Shown here: positions 1-12,919 of the stretch, one piece after another
Layout of the letters: the number at the start of each line of letters is the position of its first letter
Numbering within the stretch: position 1 is the first letter of the stretch
Origin: Condylostoma magnum
Taxonomy: Eukaryota; Ciliophora; Heterotrichea; Heterotrichida; Condylostomatidae
Assembly (NCBI GenBank): GCA_920105805.1
Contig: CAKKTI010000131.1
Location: forward strand, 1 to 45,863
Direction: 5' to 3'
Length of the DNA: 45,863 nucleotides
Program-made: the position numbers and the translations under genes
The notes under the pieces: model-generated
Database searches by the model: none
What the model saw: only the letters and a program-made list of their open reading frames with translations
What the model was told of the DNA's origin: nothing

Positions 1-3000
1 AGTGTTGTACTGTCTGGGGAGTTGAACTACAATGCAATGATCACCTGTTAGTTTAGTAGCGTCTGGCATGTAGAATTAGAAAGTGTAGTCGGCTGAGTCA
101 AATGCACGATCGTCTGATACTGCAACTGATTTTATATTGATGTTATCCACCAAAGCGTTGATAGTAACACCACTGATACTTCGGTTAGCACTAACTGCTA
201 CATTATCACGCATTTAGAAAATCTAGAAATTGGATGTTTGGGTGGTAGCAGCTGGGTTTAAAATGTTTTTGATAGTAATCGATATTAAAGTGTCGGGATT
301 TATCGCTTATAGGTTGAAAACTCTTACAAACCAGTGATCAATTGAACACTCTGCTACTGAGTTAAGAATATTGTTAGAGCACTCTGTATAGTACGTGTTA
401 TTTTCTTCACCCCACTGGTACTTTATAAAGCCTTTTCCTAGGTAAGGGTCAAAGGCTCTAGGGAACTTGATCCAGATTTCATCAGAGGATTAGATTGTTG
501 TACTGGATGAAAAGCTGAAAGTATAGTTTGATAGTTCTCCTGCTGTTGAGTTAGAAATTACTATAGCTCCGATATCATCATTCATTGTTATAGTTGAAGT
601 AATTGAGGGCTCAACACTTAACCTGTGGGACTGAGTAGCATTGCTTAGAGTATCCTGATCAAAAATAACGTTTCTGTATGTAGTTTATACTAAGAAGTAA
701 TTAGTTTGACTGCTAGAATTAACTTAGGGGTTGTTCAAAGCTTGCTCTATATAAAGTTCTAAGGTATTGCTTTGTTATATTTCCTCAGCTGTTGTTATGT
801 TGATTTTAGAAGAAGTAGCACTCACATTGCTGTACTTTTTATTGAAATATACGTAGTTTTGAATAGATCAAGTGGGTAAAGTCCAACTGCCGGAAGCACT
901 GTCTATAGAAATCACGGTTCCTACAGGAATAGTGTGTTGTAATTAAAACCTGATGTACAAATCAACTGATGTTTATTAAGCATTTGGAGGAATAGTTTGA
1001 ATAGCTTAGAAAGTAGATTAACCTGGATCAGTTTAAGCATTTACTTCAACAGAGTTGGGAATGGAAGTAAGCTCGTCTATCTTTGTAGCTACGTCATTTA
1101 CTACAGTATAACTTGTAATTGAGTTGAAAAGATTAGAAGTAGGAAGGGAAGCATTAGGATTTGTGTTAGTATTAGTAGGCGGCATTACATTAGAGAAGTT
1201 TACAGTAATTTATTTAGCACCTGTGAATGCTAGGAATTAATCCAGTGTGAAAATATGTCCGTTTCTTGTGCATCTTACTGGTGTATTTTCGTCTAAATTA
1301 TCTAATCCCTCTGCTACACAGCTGTCTTCAGTAGGGTCCCAGTCACTGTCCATCACAATCAAAATTGTACCGTTAGAGGGAATACCGTTTTCTGTAGAAA
1401 AGACTAAAGTCATTGATACATGGTAGGAAGTTGGACCTCTTCCGTCTATTTGTCCTGAGGGTTCCATTGATACTATTTCTATCTAGCCGTTTGTTACTGT
1501 AATAGTTTCTGTACTATCTTAGCAATGCTCAGCAGTACCTATATCACTGTGTCCTCCTTTTATAATATTAGCTGTTTGTATATATGCTGAAGTTTTTGCT
1601 CCAGTTACCCTTACTTAACATGAAGCATTGCATGCATTGGTTGAAATACCTAAAATATTAGGAAACTTGAAAAGAGGATTTGTAGAATGAATTATACCAG
1701 CAGTAAGAGGAGGAGTTGTTGGACCTGATGCATCAATTATAGAGATGATTGCTGATTCAAATGTAAAACCTTATAAAAATTATACACTGTGAACTTTTGT
1801 TGTAGCATTTAAGGCTGTTGCAGCTGTTAAATCGATTCCATCAAATGTAACTGTATCTAATGCTTTAAGAACTTCTTTACTTTACGATCCACCTATTGCT
1901 GAATTAGTACCAGTTTTTAAAGCGGGAATTGCTAAAGAACTTGCAGTCTAAATCATTATATGCTTTTCTTATGGATCTACAGTTTTTGTGTAATATAATT
2001 TTACGTCAGCAGTTTCTCCACCAACACCAGGATCCTCAACAGCAAACCAAATTCCATATACTTCACTAGATGCATTGGTATAGCCTGTTCCAGTAACATG
2101 AACTGTTTTCTTATCTGCTAAGGTTACTGTAATGCCTGAAAAAGTACTGCTTGGATGATGAGGGAAAGCATTACCTGTTGACAATTTTGTACCTAAGTCA
2201 TCATTAAACTCATCATCAAAGAGAAACTCTAAATAATAGTTTAATGTTTCATCATCAGAGTTAACAGGTATAATAAAAGGCACTTAAAATGTAAAGTATA
2301 ATAAATTTCCACATCCTCTTTGAACACCAAATGCTGTAAAACCTGCTGCATCGAATGTTAAAACTTAAAATTCAACATATTTAATATTTCCAACAGTTAC
2401 AATAATCCATGATTCATACCTTGTTTCCAAGTTAGAAGCCACTCTAGGAAGCTACATTGGATCTGGAGTTGAAGCTGTATTTGCATCATTATAGAAAGCA
2501 AAGGTACCTCCAAGGTTGTTTATAAAATCTATTGGAGACACAGAAATTTGATTAGCAGTTGTTCCAGTAGCAACTACAGCTGTTCCACCAGTGAATCCGT
2601 TAGATTAAGTATTAATAGTCCCTGCTATTGTATTTACTAAGTCATAATCTACTTTTAAAGGATTAGTTCCTGTATTTAAAATATGAACTGAATTATCATC
2701 TAATCCAGTATTATTAGTCTTCATGTGTATAACAATATCAGCATTGGTATTTGCAGTAAATTGCGTAGTTTTTACTTCAACGTAGGCTGTTAAATATTTT
2801 TTACTATTACTTCCAGTATCTATTGTAGGATCATCATAATCAGTATCACCATCAGTACCATCCTCTCTAAATACTAGTACATACTCATTAGCTTTAACAA
2901 GGTTTTAAGTCTGATAAGTGATAGGGAAATTAGCAGACCTATCAATTTCTATGAAAGAGGAATCAGTGTCCTTCCAGAAAGATTTCACACTTACGGAGGG

Positions 3001-4305
3001 TTGAGCATTATTGAAATTAACCAAACTAGTTAATATGAATTAAGTTTCAGCACCAATAGCTCCTCCATCTAAAGTCAATGTAACTTTTCCAGCAGTAGCA
3101 GTACAATCAATATCAAATCCTTGATAATTAAGATAACAATAGGCTTTGCTTACAGATGCAGCAGCAGACTTATTTAGTTTCCAACTAGTATCAAACATTT
3201 CAACATTATTAAAAGTGACTTCTATTTTTCCTTCTTTGTTAATAGGATGAGAATTCTTGAATGATAGATCCATATACATAGTCAAATTCTGCAATATTTG
3301 ATTGGCTCCATATCCATTATGCGGTACCCAACTGATGTCTTGAATAACACCGGGCCCAGTAGAAGGTCCATTTCCAGTGTACTGCCTTTTTACATGTCTT
3401 GTTCCCCATTGCAAGAACTCTAATCTCCAAGTATAGTTCGTAGAATCCCAATCTGCCACAGGAGCTGTAAAGCCTTATACATCAATATACAGAGGCAACT
3501 CATTATCATCTCCACCAGTTTCACTAATATCGATTTCCTACGCAATTCCGTATATATATATAGCATGTTCACTAGCAGAGCGTACACACTACAATTAATG
3601 CTGAGTGCTTTCCACACCTGAATTATTCTTGAAATAATTAGTAACTCCACTAACATCAACAGAAGTACAGAATTGCAAGCTAGTGGGAATAGTCCATTTC
3701 TACGGAGCATAGATAACAATAGTATCATGCGGCCATACATTGATATTAACGTTTAATTTGAACCTTAGCGCAGCTGAGTCTAAAACAGTAATCGATGAAA
3801 TTGAATCAGTGGGCTCTATTTATAACTACCCTCCACTAGATATAGGCTGGGTTACATACACAGATGCGAAGCTGTTGTTGATATCGTATATTTATCCGCC
3901 TGAGTTGGGCCTTGTGATGATTCTGAAAGGACCATAGGCACCGGAGGTGGAAGGCATTGTCACGTTGTCCACTTCTAAAGAGTACTCAGTGCCAGCAGTT
4001 ACAGATGAGGTCAAGGTCACTGTTTGGTAATTCCCAGTGTTACCACTAGGAGCTGAGAAGGAGGAAGGGAAGTAGACCTCGAATACACCTCCGGAGCTAA
4101 GGGTAGTGGATAGGCGGACTTTGAAGGTCAAGGTAACTAGGGTTGAACTTGCGTTGGAGCGAGTGACCTCTATGGAACGAGCGGTCCAGGAATCCCTCCA
4201 CCAGGATAAAGGCTTGGGGTCTATTCCTGTGTCTGTCCCTGTGGTTCATACAGCGTGGGCTGATAAGGAAAGTAGTAACAGTACAGTTAAGAACTTTGTA
4301 CTCAT
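1..4305 (-). CDS. Large secreted or surface protein with repeated beta-rich domains (3' part beyond window)
   Basis: Read from 4305 leftward, one frame stays coherent for 1435 codons to the window edge, so the C-terminus is missing. It begins MSTKFLTVLLLLSLSAHA, a textbook signal peptide followed by a TGA codon (Trp under this code). The rest is Thr/Ser/Asn-rich with many N-glycosylation sequons and beta-strand-like alternation. A recurring pattern occurs near residues 50-150 and again about 1250-1400: a beta stretch, a 'FP' strand (YFPSSF, KFPRAF), paired cysteines, then 'I-x-NP' and 'F-x-I' strands. This suggests tandem Ig-like extracellular modules of the sort seen in very long ciliate surface proteins. 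No catalytic motif is seen and any membrane anchor lies outside the window. Base composition is richer in G+C near the 5' end. Function unknown. Confidence 0.8.
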
Positions 4306-4720
4306 ATTTTATATTATAGTCTCGAGTTAACTCATATTTAAAGACGGGCAGAGATTTGCAACCTTTAAAAGTAAGCGGGGATTAGATGGGAATTTTTGGG
4401 AGAGGTTGAGTACTAGAGGAGAGGATGGGGACGGAGTTTAAGGCTGCATTGTTTAGGGAAAAACTGGATTTAATGTTGAAAAGGGTTTTGAGTATGTAGG
4501 AGATTTATTTAGTAGAAAATGTAGTGCTGTAGTTAAAGATGATACTGAAATGTTATGTTAAATGTGATCTGTAATAAATTTTAGCTAAAAGGTGTATGTC
4601 CCTATACACTTTTATACAATTCAACACCCCAAAATACAACTATAACATACAACAAATGTCAACTATTTAGTCTTAATACTATTAAAACAACCCACTTTTT
4701 AATAATCTTCATTTTTCAAA
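4306..4720. other. 415-bp divergent intergenic region
   Basis: This spacer separates the start codons of the surface-protein gene (-) and the coiled-coil gene (+), so it should contain both promoters. Its left half is purine-rich on the + strand and its right half AT-rich. An imperfect hairpin lies near 4589-4614 (AAAAGGTGTAT against ATACACTTTT). Because all three stop codons can be read as sense here, open frames in the spacer carry no weight, and I assign no gene. Confidence 0.6.
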
Positions 4721-7700
4721 ATGGACATCTCAAGTGAACGCCGATTTTAAAGTAATTCTTATTCAGCCCTTAAAAAGAGACTAGACGCCCTGCATTACGC
4801 CTTTCCCTTAAGCCTTGAGTCCTCTCAACTAGTAGAGCGTTTATTATCCGATCTCCTTAAAACAACAGAAGGATTTTAATAACTAAAAAAGACAAATTAA
4901 GATCTCACCTTAAAACTCCGTCAATCTTAAGATTCAATTGATCCTATAAAGCGGGAAACTGGTAGACTTTTACAACAAAACAACAATCTTCACTTAGAGC
5001 TAATGCAAGTAAAGGAAGACTGCGACGCGCGGGAAAATTCCTGGCGAGCATCAGTAAAGAAACTAGAAGGGGAAAACTACGATCTAAAATTTTTGGTATA
5101 AAAATCAAAGTCTCAGATTTAAAAGCTGGAATCTGAAAACATGGCCATGAGGGAGAAATTAGAATCTGCAATGTAAAAAATGTACTTGCCTAGCACTTCT
5201 AAAGGTCTTCCCAATGCTAGAAAGTCTAATACTCTGGGAAACACTTAATCCTTTGAAGTTTCAAGACAACTAGCTAATGTGGATATAGGAAGTCCATTGG
5301 CCTTTTAGAGGTAACATGCAGAGTGGGCTAATGAGCTGAGAGTGGCGGATGAGAGGGCCAGGAGGTGGCAGGAAGAGTTATAGGTTGTTAATAGCAGTAA
5401 GATAGAGATGGAATAGGAAATTGATAGCTTGAAATCACAGCTGTTAGCGAGAGATATTGAAATTAAGAGGATCTCTAATGTTATATCTGATTTCAACGTT
5501 GATAGGCTGACTGCGCAGTATAAGGAAGATAGCAGTTCTGATGCTATTAGGTCACTTAATTAGAGAATTGATTACTTGAATAAGGAAAATTTGAGGTTAG
5601 ATGGAGAGTTAAAGCAAGCAATGCACTCGTTAAAGAAATCTTCATCGGCTGTGGAAGAAAATTAAACTTTGATTGATAGAGTAAATCAATTAAGGTCTTA
5701 AAATCAGTAGTATTAGAAAAAACTAGCAGAGTTGGAGGCTATGAGCAATTAAATTGATTATGTTGATAGTGGAGAGTATAAGAAAGCATAGGGGGAGATT
5801 AATGAGCTTAGGGGTATTGTAAGCTCTCTTTAATAAGAGCTCAAAAGCTTAGGATAGTAATCTGAAAACTCCAATTATATACAAGCGGCTTACAACTCAG
5901 ATAAAAAGGCTTATAATGAAGCTATTGAAACCATTAATCAGCAAAAATATGATCTTGAACAACAGTTAAATTAAACCGCTACTTTTTAAAATGAATTAAA
6001 GCGGGAAAATAAGAACTTATAAGAAGAATTAAAGTTGTATAGAGTGTAATCTTAGAATTTACAAAAACAGCTGGAAATGGCTAAATAATATAGTGATAAA
6101 ATAACCTAAGAAAGTATTGAGAATGAGTCTGAGTAATACTAGCTAAAGCAAAGAATTCAGGATTTAGAGAATGAGAAAGCTATACAGGACTCAGAGATTT
6201 AAAATATGAAATATGAGCAAGAAAGACTTGAAAAACTGAAATCAGCTGCTGAGGATCATCTACAATAAGTTAGGGAAGAAATATACAGAACAAAAACAAG
6301 TCTTGACACTACAAATTCAGCAAAGTAACGAATATAAGTGCTTCAAGAATCCAATGCTAAGGAAATCGAGATAATAAAAGAAGATAATTGGAAACTTAAC
6401 CAATAGCATGAGTAAGACAGAAAGGCTTATATTGAACTAGAGAGGAGTTATAACGAGCAAACTGCTGAACTGAAATAAGCGTAAGAAAGTGTAAAAGTTG
6501 TTTAAATGGAGCATTAGTAACTATCTTAGGAGCTAGGCTAAAAACTAGATGATATAAGGGATTTAGAGCGAATAAGACTCAGTCTAGAAAGGGAGCTTGC
6601 TGATTTGAGGCCTATTAGAGATAAAATATAGTAAACAAACCAGTAATTGAACTAATTTTAAGAAGCTGTAAGCTAAAAGGAAATAAATGCTGGAAGACTG
6701 CAAAGAGAAATTGACGGATTGTAATTTTAACTTAAAAACAAAGATGAGCAGATATAAGAACTAAATTAACTAGTTGCTAGGGCTAATCAGGACAAAAATA
6801 GTCTAAATGAACAAATAGCAGGATGGAGTGAGAAGACATATGCTGCTGAAAGCTAAGGAAGACGAGCAGAGTAGTATTAATTTGAGATAAATTAACTAAG
6901 AGATTAATTAAACAGTCAATTTGATAATGAAAGAGCGCATTTAAGACAAATTGAGTAGTTGAAATCGCAGATACTAAAAGAGTAAGATAATGTTGTATAA
7001 TCTAATAAGTAGTATGAAAGGGTGAGCTAGCTTAATACAGATTTGAATGAGTAAGTATTAGAGCTAAGAAACACCCTAAATGGACTATCAACACAAGGAA
7101 CCGCATTTTAATCAGAAAAAATGATGCTGGAAGAGCAAAAGCTGTAATATACTCTACAAATTGACGATTTAAAGCGATAAATTAGTACTACTCAAGGAAA
7201 TAAATTTAGACTAGAGGATGAAGTACAGAAATTATAGGAAGCATATAAGAAGGAAAGTTAATCAAATATCCAATTAACTGAATAAGTAAACTATCTAAAG
7301 AGTTTAACTGATAATTATGAAAAGATTAAAGAAGATTTATTATCAAAGTTACAGCAAAGCTAACAAGACCGATACTCAGTTGATGAAAAGTCCAATTCAC
7401 TCTATAATGAAATTGCATAACTACGAAAGTCAGTAAATGAAAAAGACTAGATGATAAGTGAGCTATAAGATGCTTTGAAAAACTTAGACAAAGAGAGAGA
7501 TTATTTACAGGGTCTACTTGATTAAAAAGACGAAGAAAATGCAGCAATTTTAGTAACTTTGCAAAACAATCAAACAGAAGCAAGTGCTTTAAAGTAAAAT
7601 CTTCTTTAATTCTAGGACAAAGAGTCAAGTGGTAATAAAAGATTAGAAGAAAAAGACTATTAAATCCAGTAGTTATAAGAAAAATCACAATACTATGAGC

Positions 7701-9478
7701 AATTAGCCAATGAACTGAAATCTTAAACTAACTAAACATCTAAAAATACAATGGATTTATAAGAACAAGTCAAAGGCCTGACCAGAGAGAACTAAATAGT
7801 AAATGAGTAGTTAATACAAACAACATAAGAGAAGAATTAGCTATATTAGGCCAACGAGGAAAACAGAAGAAATGAAAAACTAGCTTAATAATTAGTAAGA
7901 AATTCAGAGAGAGAGAAGGAAGACCTACGATTAACTTATTCTAAAGCTTGTGAGGAAAACGACAGATTAACCCAGACAGTTGCTTAAATTTCCAATGAAA
8001 ACTCAGATTTATACTAAAGAGTTTATGCAGCTGATTAAGAAGTGCTAAGATTGCAGTAACACACTGCGTAATAAGATACCCACATACAGCAATTGCAGTA
8101 TGAAATACAAACCTTAGAATCACAAAAAACAAATCTAACATATCAAATAGAAAACTCAGAAAAAAGAGCACGAGAGGCCCTGCAAACAAAGGACGAGATG
8201 CTTAATAATTACAATGCTTCCAGATAAGTAACTAATTAGATTGAGAGTGGAAAGGAGGAGCTGTAAAGATAAGTAGCTGAACTGCAATACTAAGCTTAAT
8301 TAGAGTCAAGCAGGGCTAGAACACTGAATAATGAACTAACCGCAGTTTCCCAATAATTAGAGTATGAGAGACAGAGGTATAATGAATTAGAGCAAGTATT
8401 GATAAAAGAAAGAAACAATATGGCCATGATGCACCATGAGTACTCAAGCAGGTAAGAGTATAGTGGAAGTTTGCTTAAGGATACCAGCAGATCCAGCTTT
8501 GAAACACCCAATAGAAGTGTGGATTCAATGCAGAATAAATTGGATGATTAACGCACTGAAATTTTAAACCTGGAAATGGAATGCATGAAATTAAAAGATG
8601 AAAATAGCAGGACATTGCATTTACTCAAGAAATCAGATAATAAAGTTAAAGAGCTGGAAAGTGATGTGTATAAAACAAGATCATTTAATAGTTCAAGGGA
8701 TGAATAAGATTAGTAATACATTTTTGAATACAGTTTAGTTAATAAAATGCAGAATAACTAAATTAATAAAAGGCAGATAAATTTAGATACTAGTTAGGAT
8801 TATAGGAGAGGAAGAGAGGAAAATAAAAACTAGTCTCCAAATCCAAGATTAAAGCAAAGCCACTCTCCAATTGCTATTAGAAATGCATCTCAATCTCCTA
8901 TAAAAATTTAATAATCTCCTATGAAGGCTCAAGAGTAAGATGAGGCTATAGGCTCTTTGAGATGCTCTAATTGTATTTGGTCAAGATAAACGGAAAATAA
9001 ACTAATATAGGCATTCGGGTAAATTTCTAATGGATTTGAAAATTTATTTATTAATGAGTAGAAATTAAGATAGGGATAAGCTAATATCTCCATTGAAGAT
9101 TTTCTTATAAGGGAGAAAGGTCTTGAAAAGAATATAATAGGTCAAAAGATCTTAGAAATGCAAGAAAACATGGAGAAAGTGTATGATGTTGTGTAAGAAT
9201 TATCATAAAGTATAAAATTACTTAAAAGTTCCTCTAAATTAAATTTAATACAAAAGCCAAAGGAAAGCAGTATAGATAAGCTATTATAGCAATGCAAGGA
9301 TTAAATACAAGTTATGCGAAGTAATAAAAAACAGGTATAATCAAAATAAGCATAGGAGATATAAGTAAAATGAAATCAAAAGGAAGTTTTAATACAGCAG
9401 CTCAACTAGTAATACGATGGAGTATCAGATCCAGAAGAGTTTGTTAGAGAATATATGAGTAAAAGAGTAGATAATTAA
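4721..9478 (+). CDS. Giant coiled-coil protein (about 1585 aa)
   Basis: The start context is CAAAATGG and the reading frame holds from end to end with TAA/TAG as Gln. The protein is almost wholly charged heptad sequence (residues about 40-1300), rich in Gln, Glu, Lys and Leu, with Leu/Ile at a/d positions, followed by a Ser/Pro/Asn-rich linker (residues about 1370-1420). A small CSNC motif near residue 1415 and another helical stretch precede the end. This composition fits a structural or cytoskeletal scaffold such as a basal-body, cortical or Golgin-like rod, but no family-specific domain is visible. A TGA at 9371 lies inside sequence that continues to look coding (DPEEFVREYMSKRV), so it is read as Trp. 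The chosen stop is TAA at 9476; TAA at 9500 and TGA at 9521 are alternatives. It converges on the RING gene. Confidence 0.75.
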
Positions 9479-9493
9479 AGTAACACATTCAAA

Positions 9494-10819
9494 CTAATCT
9501 AAATTTTCGCAGTTTATACTTGAATTAGGATTATCACTTGATATGTTAAAGGAAACCGTTAGTTGTAGTCCTGACTAATTGATAATACTGGATTCATCAT
9601 TATAATAATTTCTACCATCGTGTATATCTTAATTGCAAATACAACAATGTCTGTTATCAGCTATCCATTCATCAATGCATTGAGTATGAAATTAATGTCC
9701 ACAATTTAACTCCCTCATTTCTTAGTTATCTACAAAGTACTAGTAACATATAACACAGGTTTCTTATATAGCTGTGTTTGATTACTATCTGCCAACTTTT
9801 TAGGACGGAAACATTTATTGAATTCATGAAGGCTGTCTTATGTTTTGAATGGTTTAGTTAATTCTTCTTCTCTTTTGTTTTATTGCACATATAATAAATA
9901 TTATACATAATAAAAATCCTATACTTATAATAGGGATGAAAATGTACAATAGAATATCATAGATTTAGTCATTATCACCTTTTATGCTATATTACACAAT
10001 AACTATAGCTTTTTTACCTTTATTCTGATTTTTAATCAAAAACATATAGTAATTTTCATCAAAAGTATCTAGATCTATTTTGATTTTATCTTTATTTACA
10101 TTGTATTGACCTTAATTCACTCAGTTTCCAGGTAAGGAAACACTGTATTGACCTTAAAATATTCCAACTTATCCTTATTATACTTCAAATATAATCTAAC
10201 CATTGCTATCAAAAGACTTTCTTGGTAATGCAGCAACTTATATTTCACCATGATCTATAATAATGAATTGCTTTTTTTTCTTTATCTCCTTAAGCAAGAA
10301 CTAGCAATAATCACCTACGTATTTCTAATTGCATTCGCAATATAATTAATCATTACAACTTCCATTTCCATTGCAATCTTCTTAGCATTCAGGCTGATTA
10401 GAACCATGGATATGAATACTAATAGTTGCATCTTATCAGGAATAAATACCTATAAAAAGATTTGATAAACTTTGCATAGCAGTTTTATCTAGGGGAAGAA
10501 TATGCTTATTACTACCTAAGTTTCAAGATTCAATATTTGCTCTTTTTGCTTATATAATACCAGTTTCAGGCGAAAATTAAGGAGGTTGTTCAGTATCATA
10601 TGCGGTAATTAGCTTAAGATTCATTAAGTGGGAATTTACTTCAAATAAACCGTAGGAAAAATCAATTTAAGCTGGGTCTATTTATACTATTTATGGAACT
10701 TAAGCTTGTATTTGCACTATCTTTTACTTCTTTTCACCTAAATAGATTACCTCTGCAAGGGTTACTAAAAGCATAATATGAATCATAGTTATATAAGTTT
10801 AATAAAAAGCAAAGGCCAT
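9494..10819 (-). CDS. Membrane RING-H2 E3 ligase with EGF-like ectodomain
   Basis: The 441-aa protein starts with a hydrophobic signal (MAFAFYQTYITMIHIMLLV). The lumenal part contains an EGF-like Cys cluster around residues 155-180 (C-x3-C-x5-C-x4-C-x-C-x8-C). A transmembrane helix follows near residues 305-330 (LLYIFIPIISIGFLL), then a basic stop-transfer KQKRRR. The cytoplasmic RING-H2 finger lies at about 370-415: CVIC, then CGHQFHTQCIDEW, then CCIC. RING-H2 fingers recruit E2 enzymes, so the likely role is membrane-anchored ubiquitin ligation in the endosomal/secretory system, as in Goliath/RNF13-type proteins; here an EGF-like module replaces the usual PA domain. Four TGA codons read as Trp. 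The chosen stop is TAG at 9494-9496; later stops would overlap the convergent coiled-coil gene. Confidence 0.8.
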
Positions 10820-11249
10820 AAAAATGAACCAATATATAATTATGAATTTTGATTAATTAGTAAAATCTATACATTACTTTTGGAGGCAATCGACTTCTAC
10901 ATTTATCTATTAACTAATCCTGAGTTAATACATCGAATTATCAAGGTAATCAATTATTAATACATTTACCTATCATTTTAACTAAATAGGGATAATAGAT
11001 GTAACTTATAATATCAATTTTTTACAATGCTTTTATTTATATAGCCTTCAATAATAAACTTTAATAAACTGTATAACTAATAATTACTCAGTTCAAACTA
11101 CATATACCAAATAGTTAAATTATACTACAACAATAATAAACATTCTTACACTAAATTTAAGCGAATATATCAAAACGCATATAATTTACCTTTGATTAAT
11201 CATACAAAATTGCGGGAATTTCATAAAAAATGTAAAAATAAGTTTTAAA
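10820..11249. other. 430-bp AT-rich divergent intergenic region
   Basis: It lies between the start codons of the RING-H2 gene (-) and the secreted-protein gene (+). It is strongly AT-rich with short TAATAA and ATAAT tracts and no recognisable gene, tRNA or repeat. Presumably it carries two promoters. Confidence 0.6.
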
Positions 11250-12914
11250 ATGTAAGATAATATGTTAAAGCAAATGATTTAAAAAGCGACTTTAATAATT
11301 TTACTGTGCTTACTCTAAGTTAACTCAACTACACTCAGAGGAACTATTGCAACAATGAATGTATTCTAACCTCCAAGTTTTGCAGGAGATGATAATCAAC
11401 TCATAGATACCACGAAACTATACGAATCCATATACTTTACAAACGAAGGAGACTCATATTGTCTTTAATCCAGAGACTTCTACCTTGACTAATCTTCTTA
11501 AGATGGTCCAATATACGCAAAATTGACTGAGAGAGCTTTATAGAATGCAATTTGGCACTTTGAGTAAACAGGCGATATTTTCTACATCTACGCCCATGCA
11601 GACGGAAAGGAATGGTGTATGGTTCCAGATTACAATACAAGAACTGTAAGCTTTACAACTGATACTTAATGCTGGACTTGGAAAATTGATTGGGTAGACA
11701 ATGGTTATACAATAGGAACATGGGACTATGATTCAGTGTATTTGTACCTGACTCCCTTCAACCAAGACGGAAGACCTCTAGATGGATCTCCCCAGCCTCT
11801 TTTCCTGTAAGAAGAGTAAAAAGGAAAATGGGGATTTATTCCTTAGGGGGATTATCAAGGAGAGGAATCCCCCTATGTCATTCCTAATGATAAGGTGTAT
11901 AAATTGTTGAATGAAAGCAATAAGTATCTAACTCTTATTAATGAAATTGATACTGATGTACTAGAGTCCGGTGAAGTTAGAGGATTTGTAACTCAAGCTA
12001 GTAGGCCTAATTAAACATTTGTATTTGAGCCAGTTAAATCAGGATATGTAATCAGTTTGGCTTAAGATAATTTGAATGACGGAGTTGATAGAAAAGGAAA
12101 TTGCTTAACCTATGAAGACACTAAGCTCCCTTATTTTGATGACTCTAATGATTCTTGTCTTATATGGAGAATTACTACTGATGATTAAGGTAAAACATTG
12201 TTTATTGGAACTTTTAAGGAAGACGGAAGTTATCAGTATATCAAAGCTGGAAACATTGATACATACATAAGAAACTCTACTGATGATTATCTGTACTTTT
12301 CGGATAACCCTGAGGAAGCTAGATGGTCAATCATAGAAGATGACTATGCTTGTAATCCTCTTAACTATGAAGTCGACACTGCATTCTAATACCAAATTTT
12401 CTCATAACTTGAAGGATAAGAGAATAGAACGCTGTAAGCCCATCAATACAAATCCGATACAGTTGTAGAAAATCAAGAATATAAAGCCATTGTTAATAAT
12501 GTCCCAAATGAAAAAAACAATGTATGGAGATTCGTTAGAATGGGCTAAGGCTACAATATAAGGCTCTTTGAAGACTAAAATAAATAGTTTTCTTAATCAA
12601 TCGAAGACTGGTGCTTGAGTGGTGACTTAAATGCTAATTTAACAATAGTTGATCCAAGCAAAGGAGAATGTTTACTATTCTAATTGATTAAGCCTTCTGC
12701 TGAATCAGAAAATGTAGCTTTGGTTGTTCAAGGTGAAAATGGAGATAAAGTAGTTAAATCAGACCCTAGTCAAGTTAGAAGCACACGATCTAATTATCTC
12801 AGCTTTGAAGGAAGCATGGATAAGGATCTGTTCAAGCTAGTAAAGGTTTAAATTTAAAATTAGTTAACAGTTTAGTAAAATCCAAGCTGTACACAACCGA
12901 AAATAAATGACTAA
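11250..12914 (+). CDS. Secreted protein of unknown function
   Basis: The frame codes for 554 aa. Three in-frame ATGs are possible (11250, 11262, 11274); each gives an N-terminal signal peptide whose core is LIILLCLLQVNS. The mature part is acidic and rich in Tyr, Trp, Asp and Asn, and contains several spaced Cys. Segments of about 40-50 residues ending in W-x-F/I (KWGFIP, LIWRIT, ARWSII, NVWRFV) recur, resembling beta-trefoil or ricin-B/fascin-like lobes, but the QxW lectin signature is not clear and I do not assign a family. The TAA stop at 12912-12914 is followed after only 5 bp by the stop of the convergent VPS2 gene, which supports TAA as a real terminator. Probably an extracellular or lysosomal/extrusome protein; function unknown. 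Confidence 0.75.
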
Positions 12915-12919
12915 TTATA

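Noticed and set aside
3420-3740. Minus-strand 106-aa hydrophobic open frame
   Set aside because: Out of frame with the coherent surface-protein frame that runs through the same bases.
4386-4577. Small plus-strand frame beginning MGIFGRGW
   Set aside because: The start loosely recalls ESCRT-III-like proteins, but the rest matches nothing and open length is meaningless under this code; the region is a divergent promoter spacer.
4589-4614. Imperfect hairpin as a transcription terminator or regulatory RNA
   Set aside because: It has a bulge and a short stem, and lies between divergent genes where no terminator is expected; chance is likely in AT-rich DNA.
9371-9373. TGA as the stop of the 1585-aa coiled coil
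   Set aside because: The frame continues with protein-like, acidic helical sequence for about 35 codons, so Trp is the better reading.
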